Source: Phenylobacterium sp. SCN 70-31
GTDB lineage: Bacteria; Pseudomonadota; Alphaproteobacteria; Caulobacterales; Caulobacteraceae
Reading direction: 5' to 3'
DNA: 64,000 nt
Assembly (NCBI RefSeq): GCF_001724605.1
Contig: NZ_MEEX01000005.1
Span: forward strand, 110,297 to 174,296
A program made the translations under genes and the position numbers. Below are positions 7,725-17,128 of the stretch, one piece after another. The notes beneath the pieces were generated by a model, which searched no databases, was not told where the DNA came from, and saw only the letters and a program-made list of their open reading frames with translations. Position 1 is the stretch's first letter. Every line of letters begins with the position of its first letter.

Positions 7725-9215
7725 TCAGGCGGCGTCGGCGTCCGCCTCGCCGGCGCCCTTGACCAGGCCCTCCAGGCCTTGCTCGCGGACCTTGCGGTAC
7801 AGGGTGGAGCGGCCAATGCCGAGACGTCGGGCCACTTCGCTCATATGGCCGGCGTAGACCTCGATGGCGAGCTGGATGAGGTCGCGCTCGATCTCTTCCA
7901 GAGTCCGCAGATGGCCCCGCCCGTCCAGGATCCGCACAGGCTGGTCCGCAGCCGGGACTCCGCCGTCCGTCGATGGCGTCGGCAGGGCCGGCGTGGACGC
8001 TGCGGGAGCTACCGGCGTCTCGAACTCGGGTGGCGGAGCCGCGACACCCGAGATCGCCGGGAAGTCGTAGGGCTGAAGATAGGGCGCGTCGGACAGGACG
8101 ATCGCGCGATAGACCGCGTTTTCAAGCTGGCGCACGTTGCCCGGCCAGTCGTAGGCCGAGAGGCACGCCAGGGTCTCCGGCGCGGCGCCCACCACCGATT
8201 TGCCCTCCTCCACGTTGAAGCGACGGACGAAGGCGTCCAGCAGGGCGGGGATGTCGTCCTTGCGCTCGCGCAGCGCCGGCGCTTCGATCGGGAACACGTT
8301 CAGGCGGTAGTAGAGGTCCTCGCGGAACCGGCCTTCGGCCACGGCCTGGGAAAGGTCGCGGTTGGTGGCCGAGACGATGCGCACGTCCACCTTGATCGAA
8401 CGCTTGGCGCCGATCGGGTCGATCTCGCTCTCCTGCAGCGCGCGCAGAAGCTTGACCTGGATGTCCAGCGGCAGTTCGCCCACCTCGTCCAGGAACAGGG
8501 TGCCGCCATTGGCCTCCTGGAACTTGCCCAGATGCTTGTCTGTGGCGCCGGTGAAGCTGCCCTTCTCGTGGCCGAACAGGATGCTCTCGACCAGGTTTTC
8601 GGGGATGGCGCCGCAGTTGACCGCCACGAAGGGCTTGCCGGCCCGGTCGGACGAGCCGTGGACGGCGCGCGCGATCACCTCCTTGCCGACACCGCTCTCG
8701 CCGGTGATCAGGATCGGGATCGAGGACTTCGCCGCGCGCTCGCCCAGACGCTTGACCATCAGCATGGCCGGCGAGGCGCCGATCAGGTCGTCGAAGGTGG
8801 TGCGGCCGTTCGCATGCTTCTTGAGCCGGTCCACCTCGCGCTGGAGCGAGCCCATCGAGAGCGCGTTCCGGATCGAGACGATGATGCGTTCGGGACTGGC
8901 GGGCTTCACGAAGAAATCGCAGGCGCCGGCCTGCATCGCCTGCACGACCGTGTCGATCCCGCCCGTGGCGGTCAGCACGATGACCGGCTGGTTGAAGCCG
9001 CGCGCGCGCATCTCGACCAGAGCGTCCTGGCCGGGAATGCCGGGCATGACGAGGTCGAGAAGGATGACGTCCACGCCGGCTCCGGCGTTGAGATGCTGGA
9101 TCGCCTCGTCGCCGCTCTGGGCGTGAGCGACCGCGAACCCTTCCCGTTCGAGAACCGCCTGGATCAGGCGGCGCTGCGTCGGGTCGTCGTCGACGACCAG
9201 GACCGTTTTGGCCAT
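7725..9215 (-). CDS. tacA: TacA-type sigma-54-dependent response regulator
   Basis: 496 residues. An N-terminal receiver (about 1-118) has acidic pair D9/D10, phospho-acceptor D54 and K104. An AAA+ sigma-54 activation domain (about 143-380) has Walker A GESGVGKE (172-179), Walker [11 protein letters not shown] and the sigma-54 contact loop GSFTGA (219-224), where GAFTGA is usual. A Pro/Ala linker leads to a C-terminal Fis-type helix-turn-helix ([16 protein letters not shown]). The N-terminus ([20 protein letters not shown]) and overall plan match Caulobacter TacA. TacA is phosphorylated through ShkA-ShpA and activates sigma-54 genes for stalk formation. A ShkA-like kinase lies at 54639-56180. 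No partner kinase is adjacent. Confidence 0.88.
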   Translation of the reverse strand: MAKTVLVVDDDPTQRRLIQAVLEREGFAVAHAQSGDEAIQHLNAGAGVDVILLDLVMPGIPGQDALVEMRARGFNQPVIVLTATGGIDTVVQAMQAGACDFFVKPASPERIIVSIRNALSMGSLQREVDRLKKHANGRTTFDDLIGASPAMLMVKRLGERAAKSSIPILITGESGVGKEVIARAVHGSSDRAGKPFVAVNCGAIPENLVESILFGHEKGSFTGATDKHLGKFQEANGGTLFLDEVGELPLDIQVKLLRALQESEIDPIGAKRSIKVDVRIVSATNRDLSQAVAEGRFREDLYYRLNVFPIEAPALRERKDDIPALLDAFVRRFNVEEGKSVVGAAPETLACLSAYDWPGNVRQLENAVYRAIVLSDAPYLQPYDFPAISGVAAPPPEFETPVAPAASTPALPTPSTDGGVPAADQPVRILDGRGHLRTLEEIERDLIQLAIEVYAGHMSEVARRLGIGRSTLYRKVREQGLEGLVKGAGEADADAA

Positions 9216-9427
9216 ATGAAAACACCCACCGATTGGGCTCTCGCCTGTTCTGGGCGAGGCCTCGTTCTTGTCCCCCTTTGGTACAGGGCAAGGGTAAAGG
9301 CGGCGTTTCGCAACCCTGAGTCAGGCGTTAACGGGCGTGGTTTCCAAGTCGGCCCCCACCCCGGCGCTCCTGTGCAGGTATGCCAAGGCCGCCGCCCGAA
9401 AAGTGGCCCCTGGATTCCGGTCCACTT

Positions 9428-9447
9428 TGGCGCCATGTGGCGCCATG
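9428..9447. promoter_or_regulatory. Tandem 10-bp repeat of TGGCGCCATG over the MocR start
   Basis: Two perfect, adjacent copies of TGGCGCCATG (9428-9437 and 9438-9447), each containing the palindrome TGGCGCCA. The second copy includes the start codon of the MocR gene (9445). MocR regulators such as GabR and PdxR bind directly repeated sites and usually autoregulate, so this is a plausible operator. That use is inferred. Confidence 0.55.
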
Positions 9448-10881
9448 AGCCCGCGCCGGATCGGTCCCGCCTCCCTCAGCCGCCTGCTCGGCGCGTGGCG
9501 CGCCGAGCGTGGGTCGGCCTATCGCCAGCTCGCCGACAGCCTGCGGCTGCTGATCCTCGACGGCCGCCTGCCGCTGGACGTGGTGCTGCCGGGCGAACGC
9601 GAACTGGCCGCGACCCTGGAGATCAGCCGCACCACCGTGACCGCCGCGCTCGCCCGCTTGCGGGACGACGGCTTCCTCGAACGCCGCCAGGGCGCCGGCG
9701 CACGGACGCGCCTGCCCGCCGGCCCAGGCGATCGCGGCTCGAGCCCCTTGATGCTGGGTCCTTCGACCGAGGGGCTGCTGGACCTGGGCGCCGCCGCGCC
9801 GCCGGCCTCCGAGGTGGTGCCCCAGGCGTTCGCCGCGGCGTTGGGCGATTTTCCGGCGCACCTGTCGAACCACGGCTACCTGCCGCTGGGGCTGCCCGTG
9901 CTGCGCGCCGCCATCGCCGCGCGCTACGGCCGCCGCGGCCTGCCGACGCATCCCGACCAGATCATGGTCACGAGCGGGGCGCAGCACGCCCTGGCCCTGA
10001 TGCTGCGGCTGACCTGCGGGCCGGGCGACCGGGTGGTGATCGACCATCCCACCTATCCGCACGCCATCGACGCCATCCAGCGCAGTTCCTGCCGCCCGGT
10101 CCCGGTGGGCCTGCCCGGCCAGGGCTGGGATGTGGACGGCGTCGCCGCCGCCCTCCGCCAGGCGGGGCCGCGGCTGGCCTATTTCATCCCCGATTTCCAT
10201 AACCCCACCGGCCAGTGGATGGGCCTCGATACGCGCGCCGCCATCGCGGCGGCGGCGGCGGCCTCGCGCACCGTCGCCGTCTTCGACGAAACCCTGATCG
10301 ACCTCGCCCTGGACGGGCCCGTGCAGCCCTACGGTTTCGAGGAGCCCGAGGGCCTGGTGCGCCTGGGATCGATGGGCAAGAGCTTCTGGGGCGGCCTGCG
10401 CCTGGGCTGGATCCGCGCCGACGCCGCGACCATCCAGGCTCTGGCTGCGCGCCGCGTGTCGCTGGACCTCGGGACCCCGATCCTGGAGCAGCTCGCCGCC
10501 GCCCGCCTGCTGGCCGACGACGAACCGGCGCTGACCGCCCGCCGCACGATGCTGGCCGAACGGCGCGACGCCTTGCTGGCCGCCGTGCGCACCCATCTGC
10601 CCGACTGGCGCGTCACCCGCCCGGCGGGTGGCCTGTCCCTTTGGGCCGAACTGCCCGCCCCTGTCTCCAACGCGCTGGCCGCGACGTCGGAGCGCTTCGG
10701 CGTACGGCTGGCCGCCGGGCCGCGCTTCGGGGTCGACGGCGCCTTCGAGCGCTTCGTGCGCCTGCCCTATACGCTGCCGCCGAAGGATCTCGCCGAGGCC
10801 GCACGCAGGCTCGCCCAGGCCTACGCTCGCCTGCGGCCGACGCCGGGCCAGCCCCGCCTGACCGCCGGCGCCGTCATCTGA
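9445..10881 (+). CDS. MocR-type GntR/aminotransferase transcriptional regulator
   Basis: 478 residues. An N-terminal winged helix of the GntR type (about 20-85: LPGERELAATLEISRTTVTA then LRDDGFLERRQGAG) is fused to a fold-type I aminotransferase domain (about 110-465). PLP-site motifs are visible: PDFHNPTGQWMG, the Asp in AVFDETLIDL, and the Schiff-base Lys in GSMGKSFWGGLRLGW. MocR proteins sense PLP, amino acids or amines and act as regulators rather than enzymes. The target is not evident, although the PQQ alcohol dehydrogenase gene follows on the same strand after 116 bases. A tandem palindrome overlaps the start codon. Confidence 0.9.
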   Translation: MSPRRIGPASLSRLLGAWRAERGSAYRQLADSLRLLILDGRLPLDVVLPGERELAATLEISRTTVTAALARLRDDGFLERRQGAGARTRLPAGPGDRGSSPLMLGPSTEGLLDLGAAAPPASEVVPQAFAAALGDFPAHLSNHGYLPLGLPVLRAAIAARYGRRGLPTHPDQIMVTSGAQHALALMLRLTCGPGDRVVIDHPTYPHAIDAIQRSSCRPVPVGLPGQGWDVDGVAAALRQAGPRLAYFIPDFHNPTGQWMGLDTRAAIAAAAAASRTVAVFDETLIDLALDGPVQPYGFEEPEGLVRLGSMGKSFWGGLRLGWIRADAATIQALAARRVSLDLGTPILEQLAAARLLADDEPALTARRTMLAERRDALLAAVRTHLPDWRVTRPAGGLSLWAELPAPVSNALAATSERFGVRLAAGPRFGVDGAFERFVRLPYTLPPKDLAEAARRLAQAYARLRPTPGQPRLTAGAVI

Positions 10882-10997
10882 GGCGGCGCCCGCCGCCTGC
10901 GTTCCGCCGCGACAGGCTTGCGGGGGCCGGCGCGCGGGGCATAGTGCGTGCCGGAACGCCGATCGCCCGAACGAAATCGGCTGCTGGGGAGGGCTGC

Positions 10998-13145
10998 ATG
11001 AAGATCGTCCGTCGGGGTGTCGCCCCTCTGGGTATCCGCCTGGGCCTGGCGCTGGTCGCCGCCGCGAGTCTCGCGGCCTGCCAGAAGCCGGCCGGACATG
11101 TCGACAGCGAGCGCCTTCTGGCCGCCGCCGCCAACGCCGAGTGGCTGTCCTACGGCAAGGATTATTCCGAGCAGCGCTTCAGCCCGCTCGACAAGGTCAA
11201 CGCGTCCAACGTCAAGGACCTGGGCCTGGCGTGGTACGCCGAGTTCGACACCGACCGCGGCCAGGAGGCGACGCCCCTGGTGATCGACGGCGTGCTCTAC
11301 ACCTCCACGGCCTGGTCCAAGGTGTTCGCCTTCGACGCCAAGACCGGCGAGCGCCTGTGGGCCTACGATCCGCGGGTCGAGGGCGCCAAGGGCTTCGACG
11401 CATGCTGCGACGTGGTGAACCGCGGCGTCGCGGTCTGGAAGGGCCGCGTCTACGTCGGCACGATCGACGGGAGGCTGGTGGCGCTGAACGCCAAGACCGG
11501 CGCGGTGGACTGGGAGGTCCAGACCACCGACACGTCCAAGCCGTACACCATCACCGGCGCGCCGCGGGTGGTGAAGGACAAGGTTCTGATCGGCAACGGC
11601 GGCGCCGAGTACGGCGTGCGCGGCTACATCTCGGCCTATGACGCGGCTACGGGAAAGCTGGCCTGGCGCTTCTTCACCACGCCAAACCCTACCGGCGCGC
11701 CCGACGGCGCGGCCTCGGACAAGGTGATGGCCGAGAAAGCCGCGGCCACCTGGAGCGACGGCGCCTGGAAGGAGACCGGCGGCGGCGGCACCGTGTGGGA
11801 TTCCATGGCCTACGACCCCGAGCTGGACATCATGTACTTCGGGATCGGCAACGGGACGCCCTGGAACCACATGAAGCGGTCGGGCGGGAAGGGCGACAAC
11901 CTCTTCCTGTCGTCGATCCTGGCGTTGAAACCCGACACCGGCGAGTACGTCTGGCACTATCAGACGACGCCCGGCGAGAGCTGGGACTACACCGCCACCC
12001 AGCACATCATGCTGGCCGAACTGAACATCGACGGCCAGCCACGCAAGGTGCTGATGCAGGCGCCGAAGAACGGTTTCTTCTACGTGCTGGACCGCGCCAC
12101 CGGGAAGCTGATCTCGGCCAAGAACTACGTGCCGATCACCTGGGCCACCCACGTCGATCTGGCTACCGGCCGGCCCGTGGAGACCCCCGGGGCGCGCTAT
12201 GAGAAGAACCCGGTTCTGGCCCTGCCGGGACCGCTGGGCGGCCACAACTGGCAGCCGATGGCGTTCAGCCCCAAGACCGGCCTCGTCTACATTCCGACGC
12301 AAGCCACGCCGTTCCCCTATACCGACGAGAAGGGCTTCGCCGTCCGGGCGGGCGCCTGGAACACGGGCACCGACTTCCTGGCCAATTCCCTGCCCACCGA
12401 CCAGGCGCAGATCAAGGCGATGATGGCGGCGATCAAGGGCACGCTGGTCGCCTGGGACCCGGTGGCCCAGAGAGAGGTCTGGCGGGTGGAGCATCCGCAC
12501 TTCTGGAACGCGGGCGTCCTGTCGACGGGCGGCGGCCTGGTGTTCCAGGGCAACGCCCAGGGCGAGTTCACCGCCTATGACGCCGCCAAGGGCGCCCCGC
12601 TCTGGACGGCGAAGACCGGCAACGGCGTCATCGCCGCGCCGATGACCTATGAGCTGGGCGGCGAGCAGTATGTGGCGATCATGGTGGGCGCCGGCGGCGG
12701 CGGTCAGATCTCTGCGCCCGGCCTGATGCCTGCGCGACCGCGCCTGCCGGGGCGGCTGCTGGTGTACAAGCTGGGCGGAACGGCCAAGGCGCCCGAGTTC
12801 CCTCAACCCGCCGCGCCCGCCATCGACCTGACGCAGGTCGCCTCCACCGGCGACGTGAAGAACGGCTTCGCGCTCTACCACCAGAACTGCCAGGTGTGTC
12901 ACGGACCGAACGCGTCGGGATCGTGGCTGCCGGACCTCAAGGCCTCGCCCATGCTGCTGACCGCCGACAACTGGAAGGGCGTGGTGATCGACGGCGCCAG
13001 CGCCAGTCGCGGCATGGCCGGCTTCTCCCGCTTCTTCGACGCCAAGGGCGCCGAGGACATCCGCGCCTACGTCATCCAGGAGGCGCGAACGGCCCAAGCG
13101 GCGGCGGCCAAGGCCGCGGCCCCCATGGCGGCGGCGGGCCGATAG
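10998..13145 (+). CDS. PQQ-dependent quinohemoprotein alcohol dehydrogenase
   Basis: 715 residues with GGGGAGGG just before the ATG at 10998. The signal peptide ends in SLAAC (Cys28), a good lipobox, so the protein may be a periplasm-facing lipoprotein. Residues about 45-600 form the eight-bladed PQQ propeller with W-motifs (GKLAWRFF, GAPLWTAK), the vicinal disulfide pair ACCD near residue 137 that covers PQQ, and the active-site Asp in GESWDYTATQH. A C-terminal class I cytochrome c domain carries heme motif CQVCH (631-635) and a likely Met ligand in SRGMAGF. It oxidises primary alcohols or aldehydes and passes electrons through its own heme to the respiratory chain. Substrate range cannot be read from sequence. 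No PQQ synthesis genes are in the window. Confidence 0.92.
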   Translation: MKIVRRGVAPLGIRLGLALVAAASLAACQKPAGHVDSERLLAAAANAEWLSYGKDYSEQRFSPLDKVNASNVKDLGLAWYAEFDTDRGQEATPLVIDGVLYTSTAWSKVFAFDAKTGERLWAYDPRVEGAKGFDACCDVVNRGVAVWKGRVYVGTIDGRLVALNAKTGAVDWEVQTTDTSKPYTITGAPRVVKDKVLIGNGGAEYGVRGYISAYDAATGKLAWRFFTTPNPTGAPDGAASDKVMAEKAAATWSDGAWKETGGGGTVWDSMAYDPELDIMYFGIGNGTPWNHMKRSGGKGDNLFLSSILALKPDTGEYVWHYQTTPGESWDYTATQHIMLAELNIDGQPRKVLMQAPKNGFFYVLDRATGKLISAKNYVPITWATHVDLATGRPVETPGARYEKNPVLALPGPLGGHNWQPMAFSPKTGLVYIPTQATPFPYTDEKGFAVRAGAWNTGTDFLANSLPTDQAQIKAMMAAIKGTLVAWDPVAQREVWRVEHPHFWNAGVLSTGGGLVFQGNAQGEFTAYDAAKGAPLWTAKTGNGVIAAPMTYELGGEQYVAIMVGAGGGGQISAPGLMPARPRLPGRLLVYKLGGTAKAPEFPQPAAPAIDLTQVASTGDVKNGFALYHQNCQVCHGPNASGSWLPDLKASPMLLTADNWKGVVIDGASASRGMAGFSRFFDAKGAEDIRAYVIQEARTAQAAAAKAAAPMAAAGR

Positions 13146-14036
13146 TCACGACGGCGCAGAGCGCGTCGTCCAGGTGACGACGCCCACGCCCGCCAGGATC
13201 AGGGCGAGCGCGGCGAAGGCCGGCCAGCCGGGCCGTTCGCCCAGCGCCGCCATGCCGAGCGCGGTGGCCAGGCAAGGGGCCAGGTAGATGGACATCGACA
13301 TGAAGAGCGGCCCCCGCCGCTGGATCAGGAAGACGTAGCCCACCGTCGCGAGGCCGGTGGAAAAGACACCCAGGGCGGCGACCGCCAGCACGGCGGGCCA
13401 GGGCGGCCATGTGTCGGGGATCGGATCGAGAAGGGGCGCCGCCGTCAGGGCGAAGACCAGCGCCCACAGGCACATCATCAGGGCCCCCGCCGTCGAGGAC
13501 ACCTCGGGCGCGCGGCGGGTCGCGATGTTGGCCACGGCGTAGAGCGCCGCCCCGGACAGCGCTGCGACGACCGCCGCCGCCTCCACGGTCACGCCCCCGA
13601 CCAGCCGCGGCGCCACCAGCGTCACCAGCCCCGCGAACCCCAGGCCGACGCCGAAGGCCTTGCGCCAGCTCAGCCGGTCCCCCGCCACGAAGAGATGCGC
13701 CAGCAGGGCGGTGAAGATGGGCGAGGCGCCGTTGCAGATCGCCACGACGGCCGAAGGCAGCTGCTGCGACGCGTAGGCGAACAGCACGAAGGGAAAGGCC
13801 ATTCCGAAGAAGCCGATGAGAGCATAGGCGCGCCACGCGGGATGCCGCAGCGACGGCAGGCTCTGGCGCTGGAGGACGAGCACCACGGCCAGGGTGGCGG
13901 ATGCGATGGCGATGCGGCCCACCGTGTTCCAGGCCGGATCGATGTGCGCCGTGGCGACCTTCAGGGCGGCGAAGCCCGAACCCCAGATGACCACCAGTGC
14001 GGCCAGCACCAGCCAGTCGAACGCGCTTCCCCGCAT
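13146..14036 (-). CDS. EamA/DMT-superfamily transporter
   Basis: A 296-residue membrane protein with ten predicted helices in two homologous halves of five (two EamA repeats). The N-terminal [13 protein letters not shown] motif is typical of RhaT/YdcZ-like drug/metabolite exporters. The ATG at 14036 is preceded by GGACGGAA on the minus strand. Its stop codon directly abuts that of the convergent alcohol dehydrogenase gene. The substrate is unknown; many relatives export amino acids or metabolites. Confidence 0.88.
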   Translation of the reverse strand: MRGSAFDWLVLAALVVIWGSGFAALKVATAHIDPAWNTVGRIAIASATLAVVLVLQRQSLPSLRHPAWRAYALIGFFGMAFPFVLFAYASQQLPSAVVAICNGASPIFTALLAHLFVAGDRLSWRKAFGVGLGFAGLVTLVAPRLVGGVTVEAAAVVAALSGAALYAVANIATRRAPEVSSTAGALMMCLWALVFALTAAPLLDPIPDTWPPWPAVLAVAALGVFSTGLATVGYVFLIQRRGPLFMSMSIYLAPCLATALGMAALGERPGWPAFAALALILAGVGVVTWTTRSAPS

Positions 14037-14190
14037 GGTTCCGTCCCCCAGGCCCCGGTTGGATCATATCGCCGCAGGCGCCGCCATGGCCGCTTCCGCG
14101 GAAACCGGCTTCCGCGACGGCGTGGACGTGCATTCCGGAAAACTTTTGCTTGCGCTCGAGATCAAACGAGAGCTTTTGGCGCGCGGGCCA

Positions 14191-14229
14191 CGCCCCCCCA
14201 ACGGGGCGCTGCCCATCTGCAAGGATGGG
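14191..14229 (+). promoter_or_regulatory. Two-hairpin serC leader, second hairpin covers the Shine-Dalgarno
   Basis: Two perfect tandem hairpins: CGCCCC/GGGGCG (14191-14196/14203-14208, 6-base loop) and CCCATC/GATGGG (14212-14217/14224-14229, loop TGCAAG). The 3' arm of the second supplies the GGGAGA ribosome site, 8 bases before the serC ATG. Position and two-stem plan agree with the alphaproteobacterial serC RNA motif described upstream of serC-serA. The ligand or mechanism is not established; translational control by Shine-Dalgarno masking is inferred. Confidence 0.7.
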
Positions 14230-14239
14230 AGACATCGCA

Positions 14240-15427
14240 ATGACCACCACGCCGAAGCCGGCGCTTCGCCCGGCTCGTCCCGAATTTTCTTCCGGCCCGT
14301 GCGCGAAGCGCCCCGGATGGACCCCCGAAAATCTCAGCAACGCCGTCCTGGGCCGCTCGCATCGCTCCAAGCTGGGCAAGGCGCGACTGAAGGACGCCAT
14401 CGATCGCACCCGCGCGGTGCTGCAGGTGCCGGACGATTTCCTGATCGGTATCGTCGCCGGCTCGGACACCGGCGCGGTCGAGATGGCGCTGTGGTCCATG
14501 CTGGGGCCGAAGCCGGTCCAGCTCCTGGCCTTCGAGAGCTTCGGCAAGGACTGGGTCACCGACGTGACCAAGCAGCTCAAGATCGCGGCCGAGGTCCTGG
14601 ACGCGCCCTATGGCCAGCTTCCCGACCTGAGCAAGGTTCGCAAGGACGCCGACCTGGTCTTCACCTGGAACGGCACGACCTCGGGCGTGCGCGTGCCGAA
14701 CGCCGACTTCATCTCCGCCGACCGCGAGGGGATCACCATCTGCGACGCCACCTCGGCGGCGTTCGCCCAGGATCTCGACTGGGCCAAGCTCGATGTGGTC
14801 ACCTTCTCCTGGCAGAAGGCGCTGGGCGGCGAGGCCGCGCACGGCGTCCTGATCCTCGGCCCCCGCGCCGTGGCCCGCCTGGAAAGCCACACCCCCGCCT
14901 GGCCGATGCCCAAGCTGTTCCGCATGACCAAGCCCAACAAGGAAGGCGGGGGCGGCAAAGTGAACCTCGAGATCTTCGAGGGCGCCACGATCAACACGCC
15001 CTCCATGCTCTGCGTGGAAGACGCCATCGACGCCCTGAAATGGGCCGAGAACATCGGCGGTCTGGCCGAGATGCGCCGGCGCGCCGACGCCAACCTGGCC
15101 ATCCTCGCCGACTGGGTCGCGAAGACCCCGTGGGTCGAGTTCCTGGCCGAAGACCCGGCCGCGCGCTCGAACACCTCGGTCTGCCTGAAGGTGGTCGATC
15201 CGCGCGTCACCGGCCTGCCCGCCGACGCCCAGGCCGACTTCGCCAAGAAGCTGGCCTCGGTGCTGGAGAAGGAGGGCGTGGCCCTCGACATCGGCGGCTA
15301 TCGCGACGCCCCTCCCGGCCTGCGGATCTGGTGCGGCGCCACGGTGGAGACGTCCGACGTCGATGCGCTGACGCCCTGGCTCGACTGGGCCTTCGCGTCC
15401 GTCGCCGCCGACCTCGCCACCGCCTGA
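14240..15427 (+). CDS. serC: Phosphoserine aminotransferase
   Basis: 395 residues; the ATG at 14240 sits 8 bases after GGGAGA. It is a fold-type IV-like class V aminotransferase that converts 3-phosphohydroxypyruvate and glutamate to 3-phosphoserine. It matches the long alphaproteobacterial form ([15 protein letters not shown] at the N-terminus). The PLP Lys is K193 in [15 protein letters not shown], and the cofactor Asp lies in [10 protein letters not shown]. It is followed 126 bases later by serA in the same direction, so steps 1 and 2 of serine synthesis are together. It is preceded by a structured leader. Confidence 0.96.
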   Translation: MTTTPKPALRPARPEFSSGPCAKRPGWTPENLSNAVLGRSHRSKLGKARLKDAIDRTRAVLQVPDDFLIGIVAGSDTGAVEMALWSMLGPKPVQLLAFESFGKDWVTDVTKQLKIAAEVLDAPYGQLPDLSKVRKDADLVFTWNGTTSGVRVPNADFISADREGITICDATSAAFAQDLDWAKLDVVTFSWQKALGGEAAHGVLILGPRAVARLESHTPAWPMPKLFRMTKPNKEGGGGKVNLEIFEGATINTPSMLCVEDAIDALKWAENIGGLAEMRRRADANLAILADWVAKTPWVEFLAEDPAARSNTSVCLKVVDPRVTGLPADAQADFAKKLASVLEKEGVALDIGGYRDAPPGLRIWCGATVETSDVDALTPWLDWAFASVAADLATA

Positions 15428-15437
15428 ACCGCCGTGC

Positions 15438-15461
15438 GTCCTTCCCCTCTGCGGGAAGGAC
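15438..15461. terminator. Perfect 9-bp hairpin between serC and serA
   Basis: GTCCTTCCC (15438-15446) pairs perfectly with GGGAAGGAC (15453-15461) around a 6-base loop, 10 bases after the serC stop. There is no U-tract, so it is more likely an mRNA-stabilising or attenuating hairpin than a strong terminator. An AC dinucleotide tract (15501-15512) follows in the same spacer. Confidence 0.4.
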
Positions 15462-15553
15462 CGACGGAGGGTGAAAAAACGCCCACTGTCACCCGCGCCA
15501 ACACACACACACCTCGCCCCCGCCTCTGAGAGAGAGGGGAGATGGAGCCCGAC

Positions 15554-17128
15554 ATGCCCCGCGTTCTCATCGCTGACAGCCTCAGCCCCGCCGCCGTCGA
15601 CATCTTCCGCCAGCGCGGCGTCGACACCGACATCAAGACCGGCCTCTCGAAGGACGAGCTGATCGCCGTCATCGGCGACTACGACGGACTGGTCGTCCGC
15701 TCGGACACCAAGCCCAACAAGGACGTCATCGCCGCCGCGAAGAATCTCAAGGTCATCGGCCGCGCCGGGATCGGCGTCGACAACATCGACATCCCCGCCG
15801 CCACCGCCGCCGGGGTGGTGGTGATGAACACGCCCTTCGGCAACTCGATCACCACGGCCGAGCACGCCATCGCGATGATGTTCGCCCTGGCCCGCCAGCT
15901 CCCCGCCGCCGACGTCTCCACCCAGGCCGGAAAATGGGAGAAGAGCCGGTTCATGGGCGTCGAGCTGTACGCCAAGACGCTGGGCCTGATCGGCGCCGGC
16001 AACATCGGCGGGATCGTCGCCGACCGCGCCCTGGGCCTGAAGATGAAGGTCGTCGCCTACGACCCCTTCCTGTCCGAGGAACGGGCCGTCGAGATGGGGG
16101 TCGAGAAGGTCGAGCTGGACGACCTGCTGGCGCGGGCCGACTTCATCACCCTGCACACCCCGCTCACCGACAAGACCCGCAATATCCTGTCGGCCGAGAA
16201 CCTGGCCAAGGCCAAGAAGGGCGTGATGATCATCAACTGCGCCCGCGGCGGCCTGGTGGACGAGGACGCCCTCCGCGCGGCCCTGGAGAGCGGGCAGGTC
16301 GGCGGCGCCGCCTTCGACGTGTTCGTGAAGGAGCCCGCGAAGGAGAACGTGCTGTTCGGCGCGCCCAACTTCGTGGCCACCCCGCACCTTGGCGCATCCA
16401 CCAACGAGGCGCAGGAGAACGTCGCCCTGCAGGTGGCCGAGCAGATCAGCGACTACCTGCTGACCGGCGCGGTGACCAACGCCCTGAACAGCCCCTCGGT
16501 CACGGCCGAGGAGGCCCCGCGCCTGAAGCCTTTCGTGGCCCTGGCCGAGAAGCTGGGCGCCCTGGCCGGCCAGATGCTGGACTACGGCATCAAGGCCGTG
16601 GACATCGCCTTCGAGGGCGAGATCTCCAAGCTGAACACCAAGCCCATGAGCGCCGCCGCCCTGGCCGGCGTGATGCGGCCCATGCTGGCCGAGATCAACA
16701 TGGTCTCGGCGCCGGCGGTGGCCAAGGAACGCGGCGTGACCGTCTCGGAAAGCCGCCAGGAGGAGTCGCCGATCTACGACAGCCTGATGCGGATCACCGT
16801 GACCACCGAGAAGGGCCGGCGTTCGTTCGCCGGTTCGGTCATGGCCGGGGCCCCGCGGATCGTCGAGGTGAAGGGCATGGAGCTGGACGCGCCGTTCCTG
16901 CCGCGCATGCTGTACGTCAACAACCTGGACAAGCCCGGCTTCATCGGCGCCCTGGGCGGCCTTCTGGGCGAGGCGGGCGTGAACATCGCCACCTTCAACC
17001 TCGGCCGGATCGACGCGAACGACGACGCCATCGCCCTCGTGGGCGTCGACCAGGAGCCGTCGGCCGATCTGCTTGAGAAGATCCAGGCGCTGCCGCACGT
17101 GAAGGAAGCGCGCGTCCTGCGCTTCTAG
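15554..17128 (+). CDS. serA: D-3-phosphoglycerate dehydrogenase, long form
   Basis: 524 residues from the ATG at 15554 (GGAG 6 bases upstream; the product begins MPRVLIADSLSP like family members). An in-frame ATG at 15542 is the alternative. Domains in order: substrate/NAD domain with GLIGAGNIGGIVADRAL, the catalytic Arg in NCARGGLVDE and the catalytic His in TPHLGASTNEAQ; an ASB (allosteric substrate-binding) domain about 315-445; and a C-terminal ACT domain (NNLDKPGFIGALGGLLGEAG). It catalyses the committed step of serine synthesis, and the ACT domain suggests serine feedback. The stop overlaps by 4 bases the stop of the convergent MoaD-like gene. Confidence 0.96.
   Translation: MPRVLIADSLSPAAVDIFRQRGVDTDIKTGLSKDELIAVIGDYDGLVVRSDTKPNKDVIAAAKNLKVIGRAGIGVDNIDIPAATAAGVVVMNTPFGNSITTAEHAIAMMFALARQLPAADVSTQAGKWEKSRFMGVELYAKTLGLIGAGNIGGIVADRALGLKMKVVAYDPFLSEERAVEMGVEKVELDDLLARADFITLHTPLTDKTRNILSAENLAKAKKGVMIINCARGGLVDEDALRAALESGQVGGAAFDVFVKEPAKENVLFGAPNFVATPHLGASTNEAQENVALQVAEQISDYLLTGAVTNALNSPSVTAEEAPRLKPFVALAEKLGALAGQMLDYGIKAVDIAFEGEISKLNTKPMSAAALAGVMRPMLAEINMVSAPAVAKERGVTVSESRQEESPIYDSLMRITVTTEKGRRSFAGSVMAGAPRIVEVKGMELDAPFLPRMLYVNNLDKPGFIGALGGLLGEAGVNIATFNLGRIDANDDAIALVGVDQEPSADLLEKIQALPHVKEARVLRF

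Noticed and set aside
9216..9444. CtrA binding site upstream of tacA (TTAAC near 9327)
   Set aside because: Only a single half-site; the TTAA-N7-TTAA full motif is absent here, as it is at 5966 and 56208.
15501..15512. AC dinucleotide tract between serC and serA as a functional element
   Set aside because: Only six units, no flanking structure; treated as a minor simple repeat.
14162..17098. 978-codon minus-strand frame opposite serC and serA
   Set aside because: Antisense artefact of GC-rich codon usage; both plus-strand genes are complete and recognisable.
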